A DNA stretch of 64,000 bases from Natronococcus sp. A-GB7 (GCF_029688865.1 NZ_JARUKV010000001.1:309642-373641); one strand, 5' to 3'; positions 46,426-55,879 are shown, numbered from the stretch's first letter. Numbers and translations are program-made. The notes: generated by a model from the letters alone, not told the origin.

Positions 46426-47130
46426 TCAGTTTTCTGCCGTCGATCCGTCGAGATCGGCCACGAGCCTCGAGAGCGTCTCGAGGTCGTACTGTCCGGGCGC
46501 GGTCGCCTCGGCGGGGTCGACGGGCGCGTAGCCGATCTTCGAGCCGTACACCGGCGCGACGGCTCGCGTGTGCCGTCCGACCTCGCCCATCGCCATCGTC
46601 GCCACCCGATCGCCGTGGTACGCGAGCTGTTCGGTCGCCGACAGCAAGGCGATCGTGTCGGCTTTCGACTCTGCCGTCACAGCCAGCTTCGCGACGTCGG
46701 CGTACTTGCCCGCCTCGGTCAGCGTCGAGACCAGCTCGCCCCGGGGCGGCGTCCCCTCGAAGTCGTGCGAGGACGCGACAACCGAGACGTCCCGCTCCCG
46801 GGCGGTCTCGAGAACCGTCTCCGCCTCCCCGTCGAGGATCGACTCGAGTTCGACGTCGATCGCGCCGACGGCGTCGAACGCGGTCGCCTCCGAGAGGGCC
46901 TCGAGCCGGCCGTCGTCGTCGCCGTCCCACTCGCCGCCCTCCCAGGCGGCGCGATTGGTCGCGATAATCGGGAGATCGCCGTCGTACCCCTCGAGATCCT
47001 CGAGGGGGTCGTCGGTCAGGTCCATCCGGAACTCGACGGCGTCAGCGTGCTCGCGAGCGGTCGGCTCGTCGGCGTCGGCGAGGTCGGCGGTCGCGGCCGC
47101 AAGCGTGAACGAGTCGAAATCGATACCCAT
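46426..47130 (-). CDS. aroD: 3-dehydroquinate dehydratase, type I
   Basis: Third step of the shikimate pathway. The 234-residue class I enzyme shows VEFRMDLTDDPL, the catalytic His in VVASSHDFEGTP, the Schiff-base Lys in ADVAKLAVTAES and the C-terminal APVYGSKIGYAPVD. The type I enzyme fits with AroA' and AroB' elsewhere in the window. Single gene, downstream of the TFB gene on the same strand with 51 bp between. Confidence 0.95.
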   Translation of the reverse strand: MGIDFDSFTLAAATADLADADEPTAREHADAVEFRMDLTDDPLEDLEGYDGDLPIIATNRAAWEGGEWDGDDDGRLEALSEATAFDAVGAIDVELESILDGEAETVLETARERDVSVVASSHDFEGTPPRGELVSTLTEAGKYADVAKLAVTAESKADTIALLSATEQLAYHGDRVATMAMGEVGRHTRAVAPVYGSKIGYAPVDPAEATAPGQYDLETLSRLVADLDGSTAEN

Positions 47131-47181
47131 AGCTGTTCGGAGCTGAGAACGGGACGGCGAAAAACGGTGTCGGTCCGGGAG

Positions 47182-48162
47182 TTACGCCATGCCGAGGGTT
47201 TCCTCGGCCTCGAGCAGCTCGTGGTATCGATTCCGAATAGTGACCTCGGAGATGTCGGCGACGTCGCTCACCGCGGCCTGGGTCGTCTTCTCGTTGGTGA
47301 GCAGTGCGGCGGCGTACACCGCGGCGGCCGCGAGGCCGACGGGCGACTTCCCCGAGTGGACGCCCTTCTCTTTGGCGTTCTGGAGCAGGCCGCGGGCGCG
47401 GTGTTCGGCCTCGTCGGAGAGCTCGAGTCCCGACGCGAAGCGGGGGACGTAGCTCTCGGGGTCGGCGGGCTGGACCTCGAGGCCGAGCTCGCGGACGACG
47501 TAGCGGTACGTGCGGGCGATCTCGTTTTTCTCGACGCGGGAGACGTCGGCGATCTCGTCCAGCGAGCGCGGAACGCCGGCCTGGCGTGCGGCGGCGTAGA
47601 CGCAGGCCGTCGAGACGCCCTCGATCGAGCGGCCGGGAAGGAGGTCCTCGTCGAGTGCGCGTCGGTAGATCACCGAGGCGGTCTCGCGGACGTTCGTGGG
47701 CAGTCCCAGGGCGCTGGCCATCCGGTCGATCTCGCCGAGCGCCTGCTTGAGGTTGCGCTCCTTGGAGTCACGGGTGCGGAAGCGCTCGTTCCACTTGCGG
47801 AGCCGCTGCATCTTCTCGCGCTGGCGTGATCCCAGGGAGTTGCCGTAGGCGTCCTTGTTGCGCCAGTCGATGTTCGTCGAGAGCCCCTTGTCGTGCATCG
47901 TGTTCGTCGTCGGTGCACCGACGCGGGACTTCTCGTTTTTCTCGGTGGCGTCGAAGGCGCGCCACTCGGGGCCGCGGTCGACGGAATCCTCCTCGACGAC
48001 GAGGCCACAGTCCTCACAGACGGTCTCGCCGTGCTCGTCGTCGACGACGAGGTTGCCCGCACACTCGGGACAGACGACGTCGCTCTCCTCGCTCTCGGTC
48101 GTCTCCTCGCTCGTTTCGTGTTCGCTACGTCGGACTCTCGTGCTCGGTGATGCGTTAGTCAT
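47182..48162 (-). CDS. tfb: Transcription initiation factor IIB
   Basis: Bridges TBP-bound promoter DNA and RNA polymerase. The 326-residue protein has the N-terminal zinc ribbon (CPECAG...CEDCGLV), a B-finger (DRGPEWRAFD...SRVGAPTTNTMHDKGLSTNIDW) and two cyclin folds ending VADISEVTIRNRYHELLEA. Haloarchaea carry several TFBs with different promoter sets; which one this is cannot be told. Divergent from the NTPase gene. Confidence 0.96.
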   Translation of the reverse strand: MTNASPSTRVRRSEHETSEETTESEESDVVCPECAGNLVVDDEHGETVCEDCGLVVEEDSVDRGPEWRAFDATEKNEKSRVGAPTTNTMHDKGLSTNIDWRNKDAYGNSLGSRQREKMQRLRKWNERFRTRDSKERNLKQALGEIDRMASALGLPTNVRETASVIYRRALDEDLLPGRSIEGVSTACVYAAARQAGVPRSLDEIADVSRVEKNEIARTYRYVVRELGLEVQPADPESYVPRFASGLELSDEAEHRARGLLQNAKEKGVHSGKSPVGLAAAAVYAAALLTNEKTTQAAVSDVADISEVTIRNRYHELLEAEETLGMA

Positions 48163-48377
48163 GGGATGACGGGTACTGCCCGGGAAGTCGCGTACAGAAT
48201 CCGGACGGAGTTGCTACCTACTCGGTTCCGAGACACCGGAGTTAATGGTTTCGAAATCGCCGCCGTTCTCCGCTCGAGACCCGTTCTTCGTCAAAATCCG
48301 TGTAGAACTCGTGGCCGTGACCGTTCGGACTCGAAACGAAACGGGAGTTCCAAACGGTTCCGCTCCGAGCCCCGGGT

Positions 48378-48893
48378 ATGGACGTCGCAGTCGGGAGCAC
48401 GAACCCGGTCAAGGTCGAAGCGGTCGAACGAACGCTCGAGCGGTACGATCCGACGGTCACCGCCGTCGCAGTCGACTCCGGTGTGTCCGAACAGCCCCGC
48501 TCGGTCGCCGAGACGGTTTCCGGCGCCGAGAACCGCGCCCGCCGGGCCCTCGAGGCGACCGACTGCGAGTACGGGGTCGGTCTCGAGGGTGGCGTTGCCC
48601 GGGTGGAGGGGACGCCGGGTCTCTCCCTGGTCATGTGGGGTGCGGCGACCGACGGCGACCGCATCGAGCGGGGAAGCGGGCCGACGCTTCGGCTTCCCGA
48701 CCGTATCGCGGGACGGCTCGAGGGCGGCGAGGAGCTCGGTCCGGTGATGGACGACGTGCTCGGCCGGGACGACGTCGCCGAAACTGATGGTGCCGCGGGC
48801 GTGCTCACGGGCGGGCTCACCGACCGAACGCGGGCGCTCGGCCAGGCGGTCGCCTGTAGCGTCGGCCCGCTCCTGACGCCGGCATACGAGTAG
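48378..48893 (+). CDS. Inosine/xanthosine triphosphatase (DUF84/YjjX)
   Basis: Removes deaminated purine nucleotides (ITP, XTP) from the pool. The 171-residue protein starts MDVAVGSTNPVKVEAVERTL and has VAVDSGVSEQPRSVAETVSG, the pattern GLEGGVARVEG and ALGQAVACSVGPLL at its end, all DUF84 hallmarks. Length is standard. Single gene. Confidence 0.9.
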   Translation: MDVAVGSTNPVKVEAVERTLERYDPTVTAVAVDSGVSEQPRSVAETVSGAENRARRALEATDCEYGVGLEGGVARVEGTPGLSLVMWGAATDGDRIERGSGPTLRLPDRIAGRLEGGEELGPVMDDVLGRDDVAETDGAAGVLTGGLTDRTRALGQAVACSVGPLLTPAYE

Positions 48894-49081
48894 CCGCACC
48901 GGTAGCACCGTATTGAAGTTGCTCCCGCGGACAGTCGTCGATCCGGACCGATTAGCCGACCGTACCAACGCGTCGTTTCGGCCCCCGAATTCCGTCGTTA
49001 CTTTCCGAGTAATCGCCAGACGAGAGTGAGTTAACCGGTCGTACCAAACCCCCTAAGAGCGTTCCCGGCGTGGCACGTCGT

Positions 49082-49315
49082 ATGAGCACCGCAACGGCGA
49101 CCGACCTCACGAGCAAACAGCGCCAGATCCTCCGGTATCTCCGGGAGCACGCGGCGACGAAGACCTACTTCAAGTCGCGGCTCATCGCCCAGGAGCTGGG
49201 GATGACGGCGAAGGAGGTCGGGTCGAACATCACCGCGCTCCAGGAGAGCGACTCCGGCGTCGAGATCGAGAAGTGGGGCTACTCCTCGAGTACGACCTGG
49301 AAGGTCAGCCTGTAG
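49082..49315 (+). CDS. Small winged-helix protein (DUF7123-like)
   Basis: A 77-residue haloarchaeal protein. LTSKQRQILRYLREHAATKT and a following RLIAQELGMTAKEVGSNITA make a compact winged-helix, ending SSSTTWKVSL. Likely DNA-binding; targets unknown. The start is the ATG of MSTATATDLT, four codons into the frame; a CCTAAGA element lies about 28 nt upstream. Confidence 0.8.
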   Translation: MSTATATDLTSKQRQILRYLREHAATKTYFKSRLIAQELGMTAKEVGSNITALQESDSGVEIEKWGYSSSTTWKVSL

Positions 49316-49381
49316 CGAGTCGAGACAAGGCGGCGGCTGGAGCGTTCTATCCTGCGAGCAGTAACCGCTCGAGTCGCCTCG

Positions 49382-49999
49382 CTACCCGTCGTAGGCGACG
49401 AACTGGTCGGCGTTGCGCGCGAGTCGGCGCGCGCGCTCGCCGAAGGAGTCGGCGTGGCGAACGACGAGCACGAGGACGGTCTCGGGTCGCTCGACCGCGT
49501 ACCCGTCCTCGCGAGAGAGCAGGCCGGCCCCCTCGAGTTCGCCGGCGTACTTGCTCACCGTCGGTGCCGAGACTCCGAGGGCGTCAGCGAGGTCGCCGGC
49601 CGTCGACTCCGAGGACAGCAACAGTTCGATCAGCATTCCCCGCGGCGTGTCCCGGCGGAGATAGCCCAATGCACGTTTCTCGAACTCGTCGAACCGGTCG
49701 GCGGGGACGAACCGCTTGTAGTCGCCGTCCCGGTAGCGCTCGATGGCACCCCGCTCCTCGAGCTGGCGGAGGTGGTGTTGGGTCTCGCCGGTGCCCAGCT
49801 GCAGATCGTCGCGGATCTTCGAGAAGTGGGCGCCGGGCGTCGTCGAGAGATAGCCCGAGATCGCGTCGCGAGCGTCGCTCTCGCCAGTGTCGGCGCTCGC
49901 GGTTTCCGAGAGGCCCGCCACCGGTGCGGTAGCACCGAGTGCGGCGAACCGACGCAGGGTCGATCGCTTGTCGTCGTCGACCCCTTCGGACGATGTCAT
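49382..49999 (-). CDS. Tandem winged-helix regulator with a Tat-like N-terminus
   Basis: A 205-residue protein. Two winged helices are visible: residues about 45-105 (ISGYLSTTPGAHFSKIRDDL...HHLRQLEERGAIER) and 115-185 (RGMLIELLLSSESTAGDLAD...KYAGELEGAGLLS). The N-terminus [19 protein letters not shown] followed by SETASADTG looks like a twin-arginine leader, odd for a DNA-binding protein; the hydrophobic stretch is short. GGAG lies 3 nt before the ATG at 49999, which I prefer over an in-frame ATG at 50017. It is 81 bp downstream of the SPFH genes. Confidence 0.7.
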   Translation of the reverse strand: MTSSEGVDDDKRSTLRRFAALGATAPVAGLSETASADTGESDARDAISGYLSTTPGAHFSKIRDDLQLGTGETQHHLRQLEERGAIERYRDGDYKRFVPADRFDEFEKRALGYLRRDTPRGMLIELLLSSESTAGDLADALGVSAPTVSKYAGELEGAGLLSREDGYAVERPETVLVLVVRHADSFGERARRLARNADQFVAYDG

Positions 50000-50080
50000 A
50001 ACTCCTACCGTCTGCAATGTGATCCGCGGTAAAACAGGTTTCGCTCCGTCTCGACTCTCAAGACCGGCCGCGATACCGAC

Positions 50081-51172
50081 TCAGTCGGTAGTCTGTGAGG
50101 GATCGGCCGCGTCGTTCCCTGCGGGCGACGGCTCCTCGTCGATCTCATCGAACTCGATCGCCGAGTCTGCCTCGAGCTCCGCGTCGATCTCGCCGAGGAT
50201 CTCGGCGATGTCGTCGAGGCCGATCAGCTCGCGGGTCTCCTCGGAGAACTCGAGGCTCTCGAGGCGATCGCCGTCTTCCTCGACGTCGCTGCCCGAGAGG
50301 TGTTTGCCGTAGCGCCCGACCATCGAGGTCAGCTCCTGGGGCATGACGAAGGTGGTCGACTCGCTCTGGCCGATCCGTTCGAGCGTCTCCATTCCCTGAT
50401 CGATGATGGCGCGTTCGCCCATCGACTCGGCCGAGCGCGCCCGCAGGACCGTCGAAATCGAGTCACCCTGCGCTTCCAGGATCTGGCTCTGCTTCTGACC
50501 CTGTGCGCGGATGATCTCGCTTTGCTTGTCACCTTCCGCCTTCTCGACGGCGCTGCGGCGTTCGCCCTGGGCCTCGAGGATCATCGCGCGCCGTCTGCGC
50601 TCGGCGGAGGTCTGTTTCTCCATCGACTGCTGGACGTCCTTCGAGGGGTTCACCTCTCGAACTTCGACCGACTCGATCCGAATGCCCCATTCGTCTGTGG
50701 GTTCGTCGAGCTCCTGGCGGATCTTCGCGTTGATCTCTTGGCGGCGGTTTAGCGTGTCGTCGAGCTCCATGTCGCCGATAACGGCCCGCAGGGTCGTCTG
50801 GGCGAGATTCGAGACCGCGCGCTCGTAGTCGTCGACCTCGAGGAACGCGCGCTTGACGTCCATCACGCGCATGTAGATGACGGCGTCGGCCGTGACGGGC
50901 GAGTTGTCCCGCGTGATCGCCTCCTGGCGCGGGACGTCGACCGTCTGGGTCCGCATGTCGTAGCTGTAGGTGTTCGAGACGAACGGCGGGACGACGTTGA
51001 TCCCCGGCTCGAGCAGCTTGCGGTACTCGCCGAGGACGGTCAGCGCTTTCTTCTCGTAGGCGTCGACGATGACGATACTGCTCCGGAGGACGATCGGAAC
51101 GAGCAACAACACCAGTAGTCCGATCGCCAGTCCGGCGACGGTCGTCGCCAAAAGCGGCGTAAGTAGAGACAT
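50081..51172 (-). CDS. SPFH (stomatin/prohibitin) protein, copy 2
   Basis: A 363-residue membrane scaffold protein. One N-terminal membrane segment (about 8-30) precedes the SPFH domain (VDAYEKKALTVLGEYRKLLE; QTVDVPRQEAITRDNSPV; AQTTLRAVIGDMELDDTL) and a coiled coil (RRRRAMILEAQGERRSAVEK). The acidic C-terminal tail is species-specific. It is a tandem duplicate of the gene at 51294, about 95% identical in DNA over nearly 300 bp. Together with the NfeD gene upstream it forms the common SPFH-NfeD module, thought to act in membrane quality control. Confidence 0.92.
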   Translation of the reverse strand: MSLLTPLLATTVAGLAIGLLVLLLVPIVLRSSIVIVDAYEKKALTVLGEYRKLLEPGINVVPPFVSNTYSYDMRTQTVDVPRQEAITRDNSPVTADAVIYMRVMDVKRAFLEVDDYERAVSNLAQTTLRAVIGDMELDDTLNRRQEINAKIRQELDEPTDEWGIRIESVEVREVNPSKDVQQSMEKQTSAERRRRAMILEAQGERRSAVEKAEGDKQSEIIRAQGQKQSQILEAQGDSISTVLRARSAESMGERAIIDQGMETLERIGQSESTTFVMPQELTSMVGRYGKHLSGSDVEEDGDRLESLEFSEETRELIGLDDIAEILGEIDAELEADSAIEFDEIDEEPSPAGNDAADPSQTTD

Positions 51173-51267
51173 AGTTCTACGACGCAATCAACACTCCAAA
51201 AGTGTTTCTACTACACTGATATCTGTGGTGACGTCGAGTGGTGCGAAAACGGGGTCGGCGCGCCGAT

Positions 51268-51274
51268 AAAAAAA
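51268..51274 (-). terminator. Oligo-T terminator between the SPFH genes
   Basis: Seven A residues on the plus strand, i.e. TTTTTTT on the minus strand, 20 nt after the stop of the upstream SPFH gene. This is the longest homopolymer of its kind in the cluster and should separate the two transcripts. Confidence 0.6.
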
Positions 51275-51293
51275 CCGCGTACCGAGCCGAGTG

Positions 51294-52502
51294 CTAGTTG
51301 TTCGCGCTTGAGTCGTCGACCGGGGACTGAGCGTCGTCGTCGGGCTCAGTGGCGTCGGCCGCGGGCTCGGTCGTTCCGCCGTCGGTCTGCTGGAACTCCT
51401 GGTCCATCTCCTCGATGACCTCGTCGGGGTCGGAGATCTCGGCGGGATCCTGGCCCTCCTTGATCGCCTGGGCCTCCTGTTCCATCGCCTCGACGTCCAT
51501 CTCGGCCTCCTGATCGATCTCACCGATGATCTCGGCGATGTCGTCGAGGCCGATCAGCTCGCGGGTCTCCTCGTCGAAGTCGAGGCTCTCGAGCTGGTCG
51601 CCGTCTTCCTTGATGTCGCTACCCGAGAGGTGCTTGCCGTAGCGCCCGACCATCGAGGTCAGCTCCTGTGGCATGACGAAGGTGGTCGACTCGCTCTGGC
51701 CGATCTGTTCGAGCGTCTCCATTCCCTGATCGATGATGGCGCGTTCGCCCATCGATTCGGCGGACTTCGCCCGCAGGACCGTCGAGATCGAGTCACCCTG
51801 CGCTTCCAGGATCTGGCTCTGCTTCTCACCCTGTGCGCGGATGATCTCACTCTGCTTGTCACCTTCCGCCTTCTCGACGGCGCTGCGGCGTTCACCCTGC
51901 GCCTCGAGGATCATGGCACGGCGTTTCCGTTCGGCGGAGGTCTGTTGCTCCATCGCGCGCTGGACGTCCTTCGAGGGATTGACCTCTCGAACTTCGACGC
52001 TCTCCACTCGAATACCCCACTCGTCGGTGGGTTCGTCGAGCTCCTGGCGGATCTTCGCGTTAATCTCCTGGCGCTTGTTGAGCGTGTCGTCGAGCTCCAT
52101 GTCGCCCAGCACGGCACGCAGGGTGGTCTGGGCGAGGTTCGAGACGGCCTTCTTGTAGTCGTCGACCTCGAGGAACGCCTTCTTCGCGTCCATTACCTTG
52201 ATGTAGACGACGGCGTCGGCGGTCACCGGGGAGTTGTCCCGGGTGATCGCTTCCTGACGGGGAACGTCGAGGGTCTGTGTTCGCATATCGAACCGATACG
52301 TGTTCGAGACGAACGGCGGGACCCAGTTGATCCCCGGCTCGAGCAGTTTGCGGTACTCGCCGAAGACGGTCAGGGCGCGTTTCTCGTAGGCGTCGACGAT
52401 CTCGATCGCGCTCAGTAGCGCGGCGACGACGACGACGAGAACCAGCGCACCCAGAAACAGCAGTGCACCGCCGGTTTGCATGGGGAGTAATTCGATCGCC
52501 AT
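51294..52502 (-). CDS. SPFH (stomatin/prohibitin) protein, copy 1
   Basis: A 402-residue paralogue of the protein at 50081, same domain order: membrane segment (about 12-34), SPFH domain (EIVDAYEKRALTVFGEYRKL; DVPRQEAITRDNSPVTADAV), coiled coil (AQGERRSAVEKAEGDKQSEI) and a longer acidic Gln/Glu tail (about 330-402). It follows the NfeD-like gene by 59 bp on the same strand. An ATG seven codons in (MQTGGALLF) is an alternative start. Confidence 0.92.
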   Translation of the reverse strand: MAIELLPMQTGGALLFLGALVLVVVVAALLSAIEIVDAYEKRALTVFGEYRKLLEPGINWVPPFVSNTYRFDMRTQTLDVPRQEAITRDNSPVTADAVVYIKVMDAKKAFLEVDDYKKAVSNLAQTTLRAVLGDMELDDTLNKRQEINAKIRQELDEPTDEWGIRVESVEVREVNPSKDVQRAMEQQTSAERKRRAMILEAQGERRSAVEKAEGDKQSEIIRAQGEKQSQILEAQGDSISTVLRAKSAESMGERAIIDQGMETLEQIGQSESTTFVMPQELTSMVGRYGKHLSGSDIKEDGDQLESLDFDEETRELIGLDDIAEIIGEIDQEAEMDVEAMEQEAQAIKEGQDPAEISDPDEVIEEMDQEFQQTDGGTTEPAADATEPDDDAQSPVDDSSANN

Positions 52503-52561
52503 ACGTCGATCTTACGGCGGTGAGGGGAAAAACGTTCCCCCAGTCAACATGTCGCAGTCGA

Positions 52562-53164
52562 TCAGCCCGACTTCTCGGTCTCCCGCTCGCGTACCGACTC
52601 GTCGGCGTTTGATTCCGCGGACCCGGTTTCGTCGACCGCCGGCTCCTCGTGGCTCGACGACTCGCGGGCGAGCGCCCGGTCGATCTCGTCCTCGCCGATC
52701 GAGCCCAGCGACTCGACGGTCAGGACGTTCCCGCCGCCGGGATCGAGGACGATGACCTCCTCGCCCTCCTCGATGGTTCCGCTCGAGGTCCGAGCGCTGT
52801 AGTAGGGAGCGAACCCACCCTGGTCGAGTTTGACCTCGCCGCTGCGGTTGGTGACGGTCTCGGTGACGTAGCCCGTCGTCCCGGCCAGGGACGCCGAGTC
52901 GGAGGTCTGGGGGGTCCCCTTCCCGCCGTAGAAGTCGAACTCGCGGTAGACGTAGGTCGCGACGAGCCCGATCGCCAGCGTCAGTCCCGCCAGCACCAGC
53001 AGGTTCGCCGCTGGTGGGAACAGCATCCCGATGAGTCCCGCACCGACCAGGGCGATGCCGATGACGATGAGATGGGCCCCCGGCGACAGCGCCTCGAGCC
53101 CCATCAACACGAGACCCGTCGCCAGCAACACGAGGGGCATATTCTCGAAGAGAACTTCGATCAT
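52562..53164 (-). CDS. NfeD family membrane protein
   Basis: A 200-residue protein with three or four N-terminal membrane segments (about 5-75) and a C-terminal OB-fold (SLAGTTGYVTETVTNRSGEV; EEGEEVIVLDPGGGNVLTV), the short NfeD form without the protease domain. NfeD proteins pair with SPFH proteins, and here the gene lies directly upstream of two of them. The tail is acidic and disordered. Confidence 0.9.
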   Translation of the reverse strand: MIEVLFENMPLVLLATGLVLMGLEALSPGAHLIVIGIALVGAGLIGMLFPPAANLLVLAGLTLAIGLVATYVYREFDFYGGKGTPQTSDSASLAGTTGYVTETVTNRSGEVKLDQGGFAPYYSARTSSGTIEEGEEVIVLDPGGGNVLTVESLGSIGEDEIDRALARESSSHEEPAVDETGSAESNADESVRERETEKSG

Positions 53165-53218
53165 GCCCGATGCTAAGGTCTCGCCGTGATTAAATGTTTA
53201 GTGGGCTCGGCGGCCGAT

Positions 53219-53584
53219 TCAGAACGGCAGCGAGACGACGCGAGCGATCACGAGAAGCATCGCGATCGCTCCCAGCACGACGAAGACTGCGTTCTCGAGG
53301 GAGGGCTCGCCGCGTTCGATCGGCGTCGAACTCGGTTCGGGCGCGTAGGGGTCGTCGGCCTCGTCTCCGCCCTCGCCATCGCCCGCGTCGGTGTCGGCGT
53401 CGGCACTATCGTAGCTCGAGAGGTCGATCGGGATCCGATCGCGGTCGCCGCTGCGGACTGGGGCGGCCTCGGTCGTGTCCCGGACGTTTCGCACCGTCGT
53501 CCGCTCGTCGGTCGACCCCGCCGTCGGCTGCTCCCGCGTTCCGTCGTTTCCTTCGCGTCGGTCGCCGGGGGCGTCGCCTGCCAT
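53219..53584 (-). CDS. Small C-terminally anchored haloarchaeal protein (DUF7312-like)
   Basis: A 121-residue protein: a long polar, acidic, probably disordered N-terminus (about 1-95) and one C-terminal membrane segment (ENAVFVVLGAIAMLLVIARV). It resembles the haloarchaeal DUF7312 proteins. Function unknown; it may be a tail-anchored adaptor. Start taken at MAGDAPGD, nine codons into the frame. Confidence 0.65.
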   Translation of the reverse strand: MAGDAPGDRREGNDGTREQPTAGSTDERTTVRNVRDTTEAAPVRSGDRDRIPIDLSSYDSADADTDAGDGEGGDEADDPYAPEPSSTPIERGEPSLENAVFVVLGAIAMLLVIARVVSLPF

Positions 53585-53712
53585 GCGTCGTGGTTGGTTC
53601 GCCGCGGTCAAAAACCCGTGGTCGTCGGTTCATACGGTTCGCTGCAAACCACTTCCGGCGCAACCGCGGCCCGGGCTGCGGTTGTGCCGGCAAATCGGTA
53701 CGGCGATCGGTC

Positions 53713-55473
53713 TCAGTTTCGCTCGGTTCGGTCGCCGATGTCGCCGCCGTAGACGACGCCGCGCTCGGCGTCGAGGGTCACCGTCGATCCGTCCTCGAGT
53801 TCGTCGACGTCCGCCCCGCTGATCATCGGAACGTCGATCTCGCGGGCGACGAGCGCGGGGTAGCCCGTCATCCCCCGCTGGGCGTTGACGATCCCGCCGA
53901 TCCGCTCGAGGTCCCCCTCGAACTCGTCGTCGAACGCCGACCCGAGCGCGACGATCGCGCCGTCGGGAATCTCCGAGAGGTCGCCATCCCGGAGCCGAAC
54001 GACTGGCCCGGTCGTCCGGCCCTCGACGACGACCCGTCCCGTCGTCAGCGCGTCCGCGGCGACGTGGACCTTCATCATGTTCGTCGTGTTCGCCCCCTCG
54101 AGTTCGGTCATCATCCCACAGAGGACGACGACGGTGTCACCGCTGTCGGCGACTCCTGCATCGAGCGCCGCCTGGACGGCCTTCTCGACGACGGCGTCGG
54201 CGCCCTGGTCGGAGACCCGGGCGTATAGCGGCGTCACGCCCCATGAGAGGGCGAGTTGACGGCGGACTTCGTGGCTCTGCGTCGAGGCGACGACGGGAAC
54301 GCCGGGGCGGTACTTCGCCGTCTTCAGCGCCGTATAGCCGGACTCAGTGGCAGCGACGATCGCCTCCGCGCCGATATCCCGGGCCATATAGCGCGCGGAG
54401 CGAGCGAGGGCGTCCGTTCGGGCCTCGCCCGCGGTCGGGACGCGTTGCTCGAGGGTCTCGGCGTACTCCTTGGAGTCCTCGACCTGACGGACGATGCTAT
54501 CCATGGCGTCGACGACTTCGGGAGGGTGGTCGCCGATCGCCGTCTCCGCCGACAACATCACCGCGTCGGTGCCGTCCAGCACGGCGTTGGCAACGTCGGA
54601 CGCTTCGGCACGGGTCGGTCGACGGGCGTGGACCATCGAGTCGAGCATCTCCGTCGCCGTGATGACCGGCGAGCCCGCGTTGTGACACTTGCGGATGATT
54701 CGCTTCTGGATCATCGGAACGTCCTCCATCGGACACTCGACGCCCAGGTCGCCGCGGGCGACCATGATCCCGTAGGAGGCCTCGATGATCTCGTCTAAGT
54801 TCTCGACGGCGCCAGCCCGCTCGATCTTCGAGATGATCGGAATTTCCTCGGCGCCCAGCTCCTCGAGGACTTCGCTGACCTCGTAGACGTCCTCGGCGTC
54901 GCGGACGAAACTCGCCGCGACGAAGTCGACCTCCTTCTCGGCGCCGAGCTCGAGGTCCTTCCGGTCGGAGTCGGTGACGATATCCAGATCGAGGTCGACG
55001 CCGGGGACGTTGACCCCCTTGCGGCCGCCGAGCTCGCCGCCGGTGTCGACGCGGGCCCGGACCGTCCCGCCGGAGCGCTCGAGCACCGTCGTCTCGATCA
55101 GGCCATCGTCGAGCAGGATGCGGTCGCCCGCCTCGACCTCCCGGATGGGGAGCGAGAGACCCACGCGCTCGGGGGACACCTCCTCGCCCTCGACGAACTC
55201 GATCTCCGAGTCCGTCTCGAGGGAGACTGTCTCTCCCTCCGGGAGCGGGGCTGTTCTGACCTCCGGTCCCTTCATGTCGAGCATGACGGCCACCGGCTCG
55301 TCTCGTTGCTCGTCGACCGCGCGCACGCGGTCGATCAGCGTCGCTCGATCCTCGAGGCTGCCGTGGCTCGCGTTCAGCCGTGCAACGGACATTCCGGCGT
55401 CGGCGAGCTCCGAAATCGTTCCCCGGTCGTCAGAGGCGGGTCCGAGGGTACAGACGATCTTCGCGTTTCTCAT
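53713..55473 (-). CDS. pyk: Pyruvate kinase
   Basis: Last step of glycolysis, phosphoenolpyruvate to pyruvate with ATP formation. The 586-residue protein has MRNAKIVCTLGPASDDRGTI, the signature IISKIERAGAVENLDEII, MVARGDLGVECP, VITATEMLDSM and AVMLSAETAIGDHP, plus the C-terminal PK domain. An extra about 110-residue C-terminal domain (GRVVVEGRTTGPVVRLRDGD...DVPMISGADVDELEDG) resembles the PEP-utilising mobile domain fused to many haloarchaeal pyruvate kinases. Long upstream open frame is ignored. Confidence 0.96.
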   Translation of the reverse strand: MRNAKIVCTLGPASDDRGTISELADAGMSVARLNASHGSLEDRATLIDRVRAVDEQRDEPVAVMLDMKGPEVRTAPLPEGETVSLETDSEIEFVEGEEVSPERVGLSLPIREVEAGDRILLDDGLIETTVLERSGGTVRARVDTGGELGGRKGVNVPGVDLDLDIVTDSDRKDLELGAEKEVDFVAASFVRDAEDVYEVSEVLEELGAEEIPIISKIERAGAVENLDEIIEASYGIMVARGDLGVECPMEDVPMIQKRIIRKCHNAGSPVITATEMLDSMVHARRPTRAEASDVANAVLDGTDAVMLSAETAIGDHPPEVVDAMDSIVRQVEDSKEYAETLEQRVPTAGEARTDALARSARYMARDIGAEAIVAATESGYTALKTAKYRPGVPVVASTQSHEVRRQLALSWGVTPLYARVSDQGADAVVEKAVQAALDAGVADSGDTVVVLCGMMTELEGANTTNMMKVHVAADALTTGRVVVEGRTTGPVVRLRDGDLSEIPDGAIVALGSAFDDEFEGDLERIGGIVNAQRGMTGYPALVAREIDVPMISGADVDELEDGSTVTLDAERGVVYGGDIGDRTERN

Positions 55474-55591
55474 GTCGCCTGATAGCGCGAGCACTGACAA
55501 AAAGCTGCGTGGTTTACTCGGTCTCGAGTTCCTTGCCAGCCCATCATGTGCCACGGGAACGGTTTTCCGACGTTCGTTCCTCCCTCCCTGT

Positions 55592-55879
55592 ATGCCAACG
55601 TTCGCATCCGTCGTGGAGCTCACGGATCGGGACGTCCAGAACATGCAGGAACTCGCCTCGATCTGGGGCGAGATTCGGACGGAGTTCGAGGAACACGACA
55701 CCACGCTCCAGGACTCCTACGCGATGCTCGGCGAGCACGACTTCCTCGTCATCTTCGAGGCGCCCGACCAGGACTCGGCGTACAAGGCCGCACTAACCTT
55801 ACACCGACACGGGCTCGACGCCCAGACGATGGCGCTGAAGGACACCGACGACTTCGCGGACCTCGTCGACGAAGTCTGA
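55592..55879 (+). CDS. GYD domain protein
   Basis: A 95-residue ferredoxin-like fold protein of the GYD family: MPTFASVVELTDRDVQNMQE, AMLGEHDFLVIFEAPDQDSA and ALTLHRHGLDAQTMALKD. GYD proteins occur widely in bacteria and archaea without known function. Single gene, divergent from the pyruvate kinase gene. Confidence 0.85.
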   Translation: MPTFASVVELTDRDVQNMQELASIWGEIRTEFEEHDTTLQDSYAMLGEHDFLVIFEAPDQDSAYKAALTLHRHGLDAQTMALKDTDDFADLVDEV

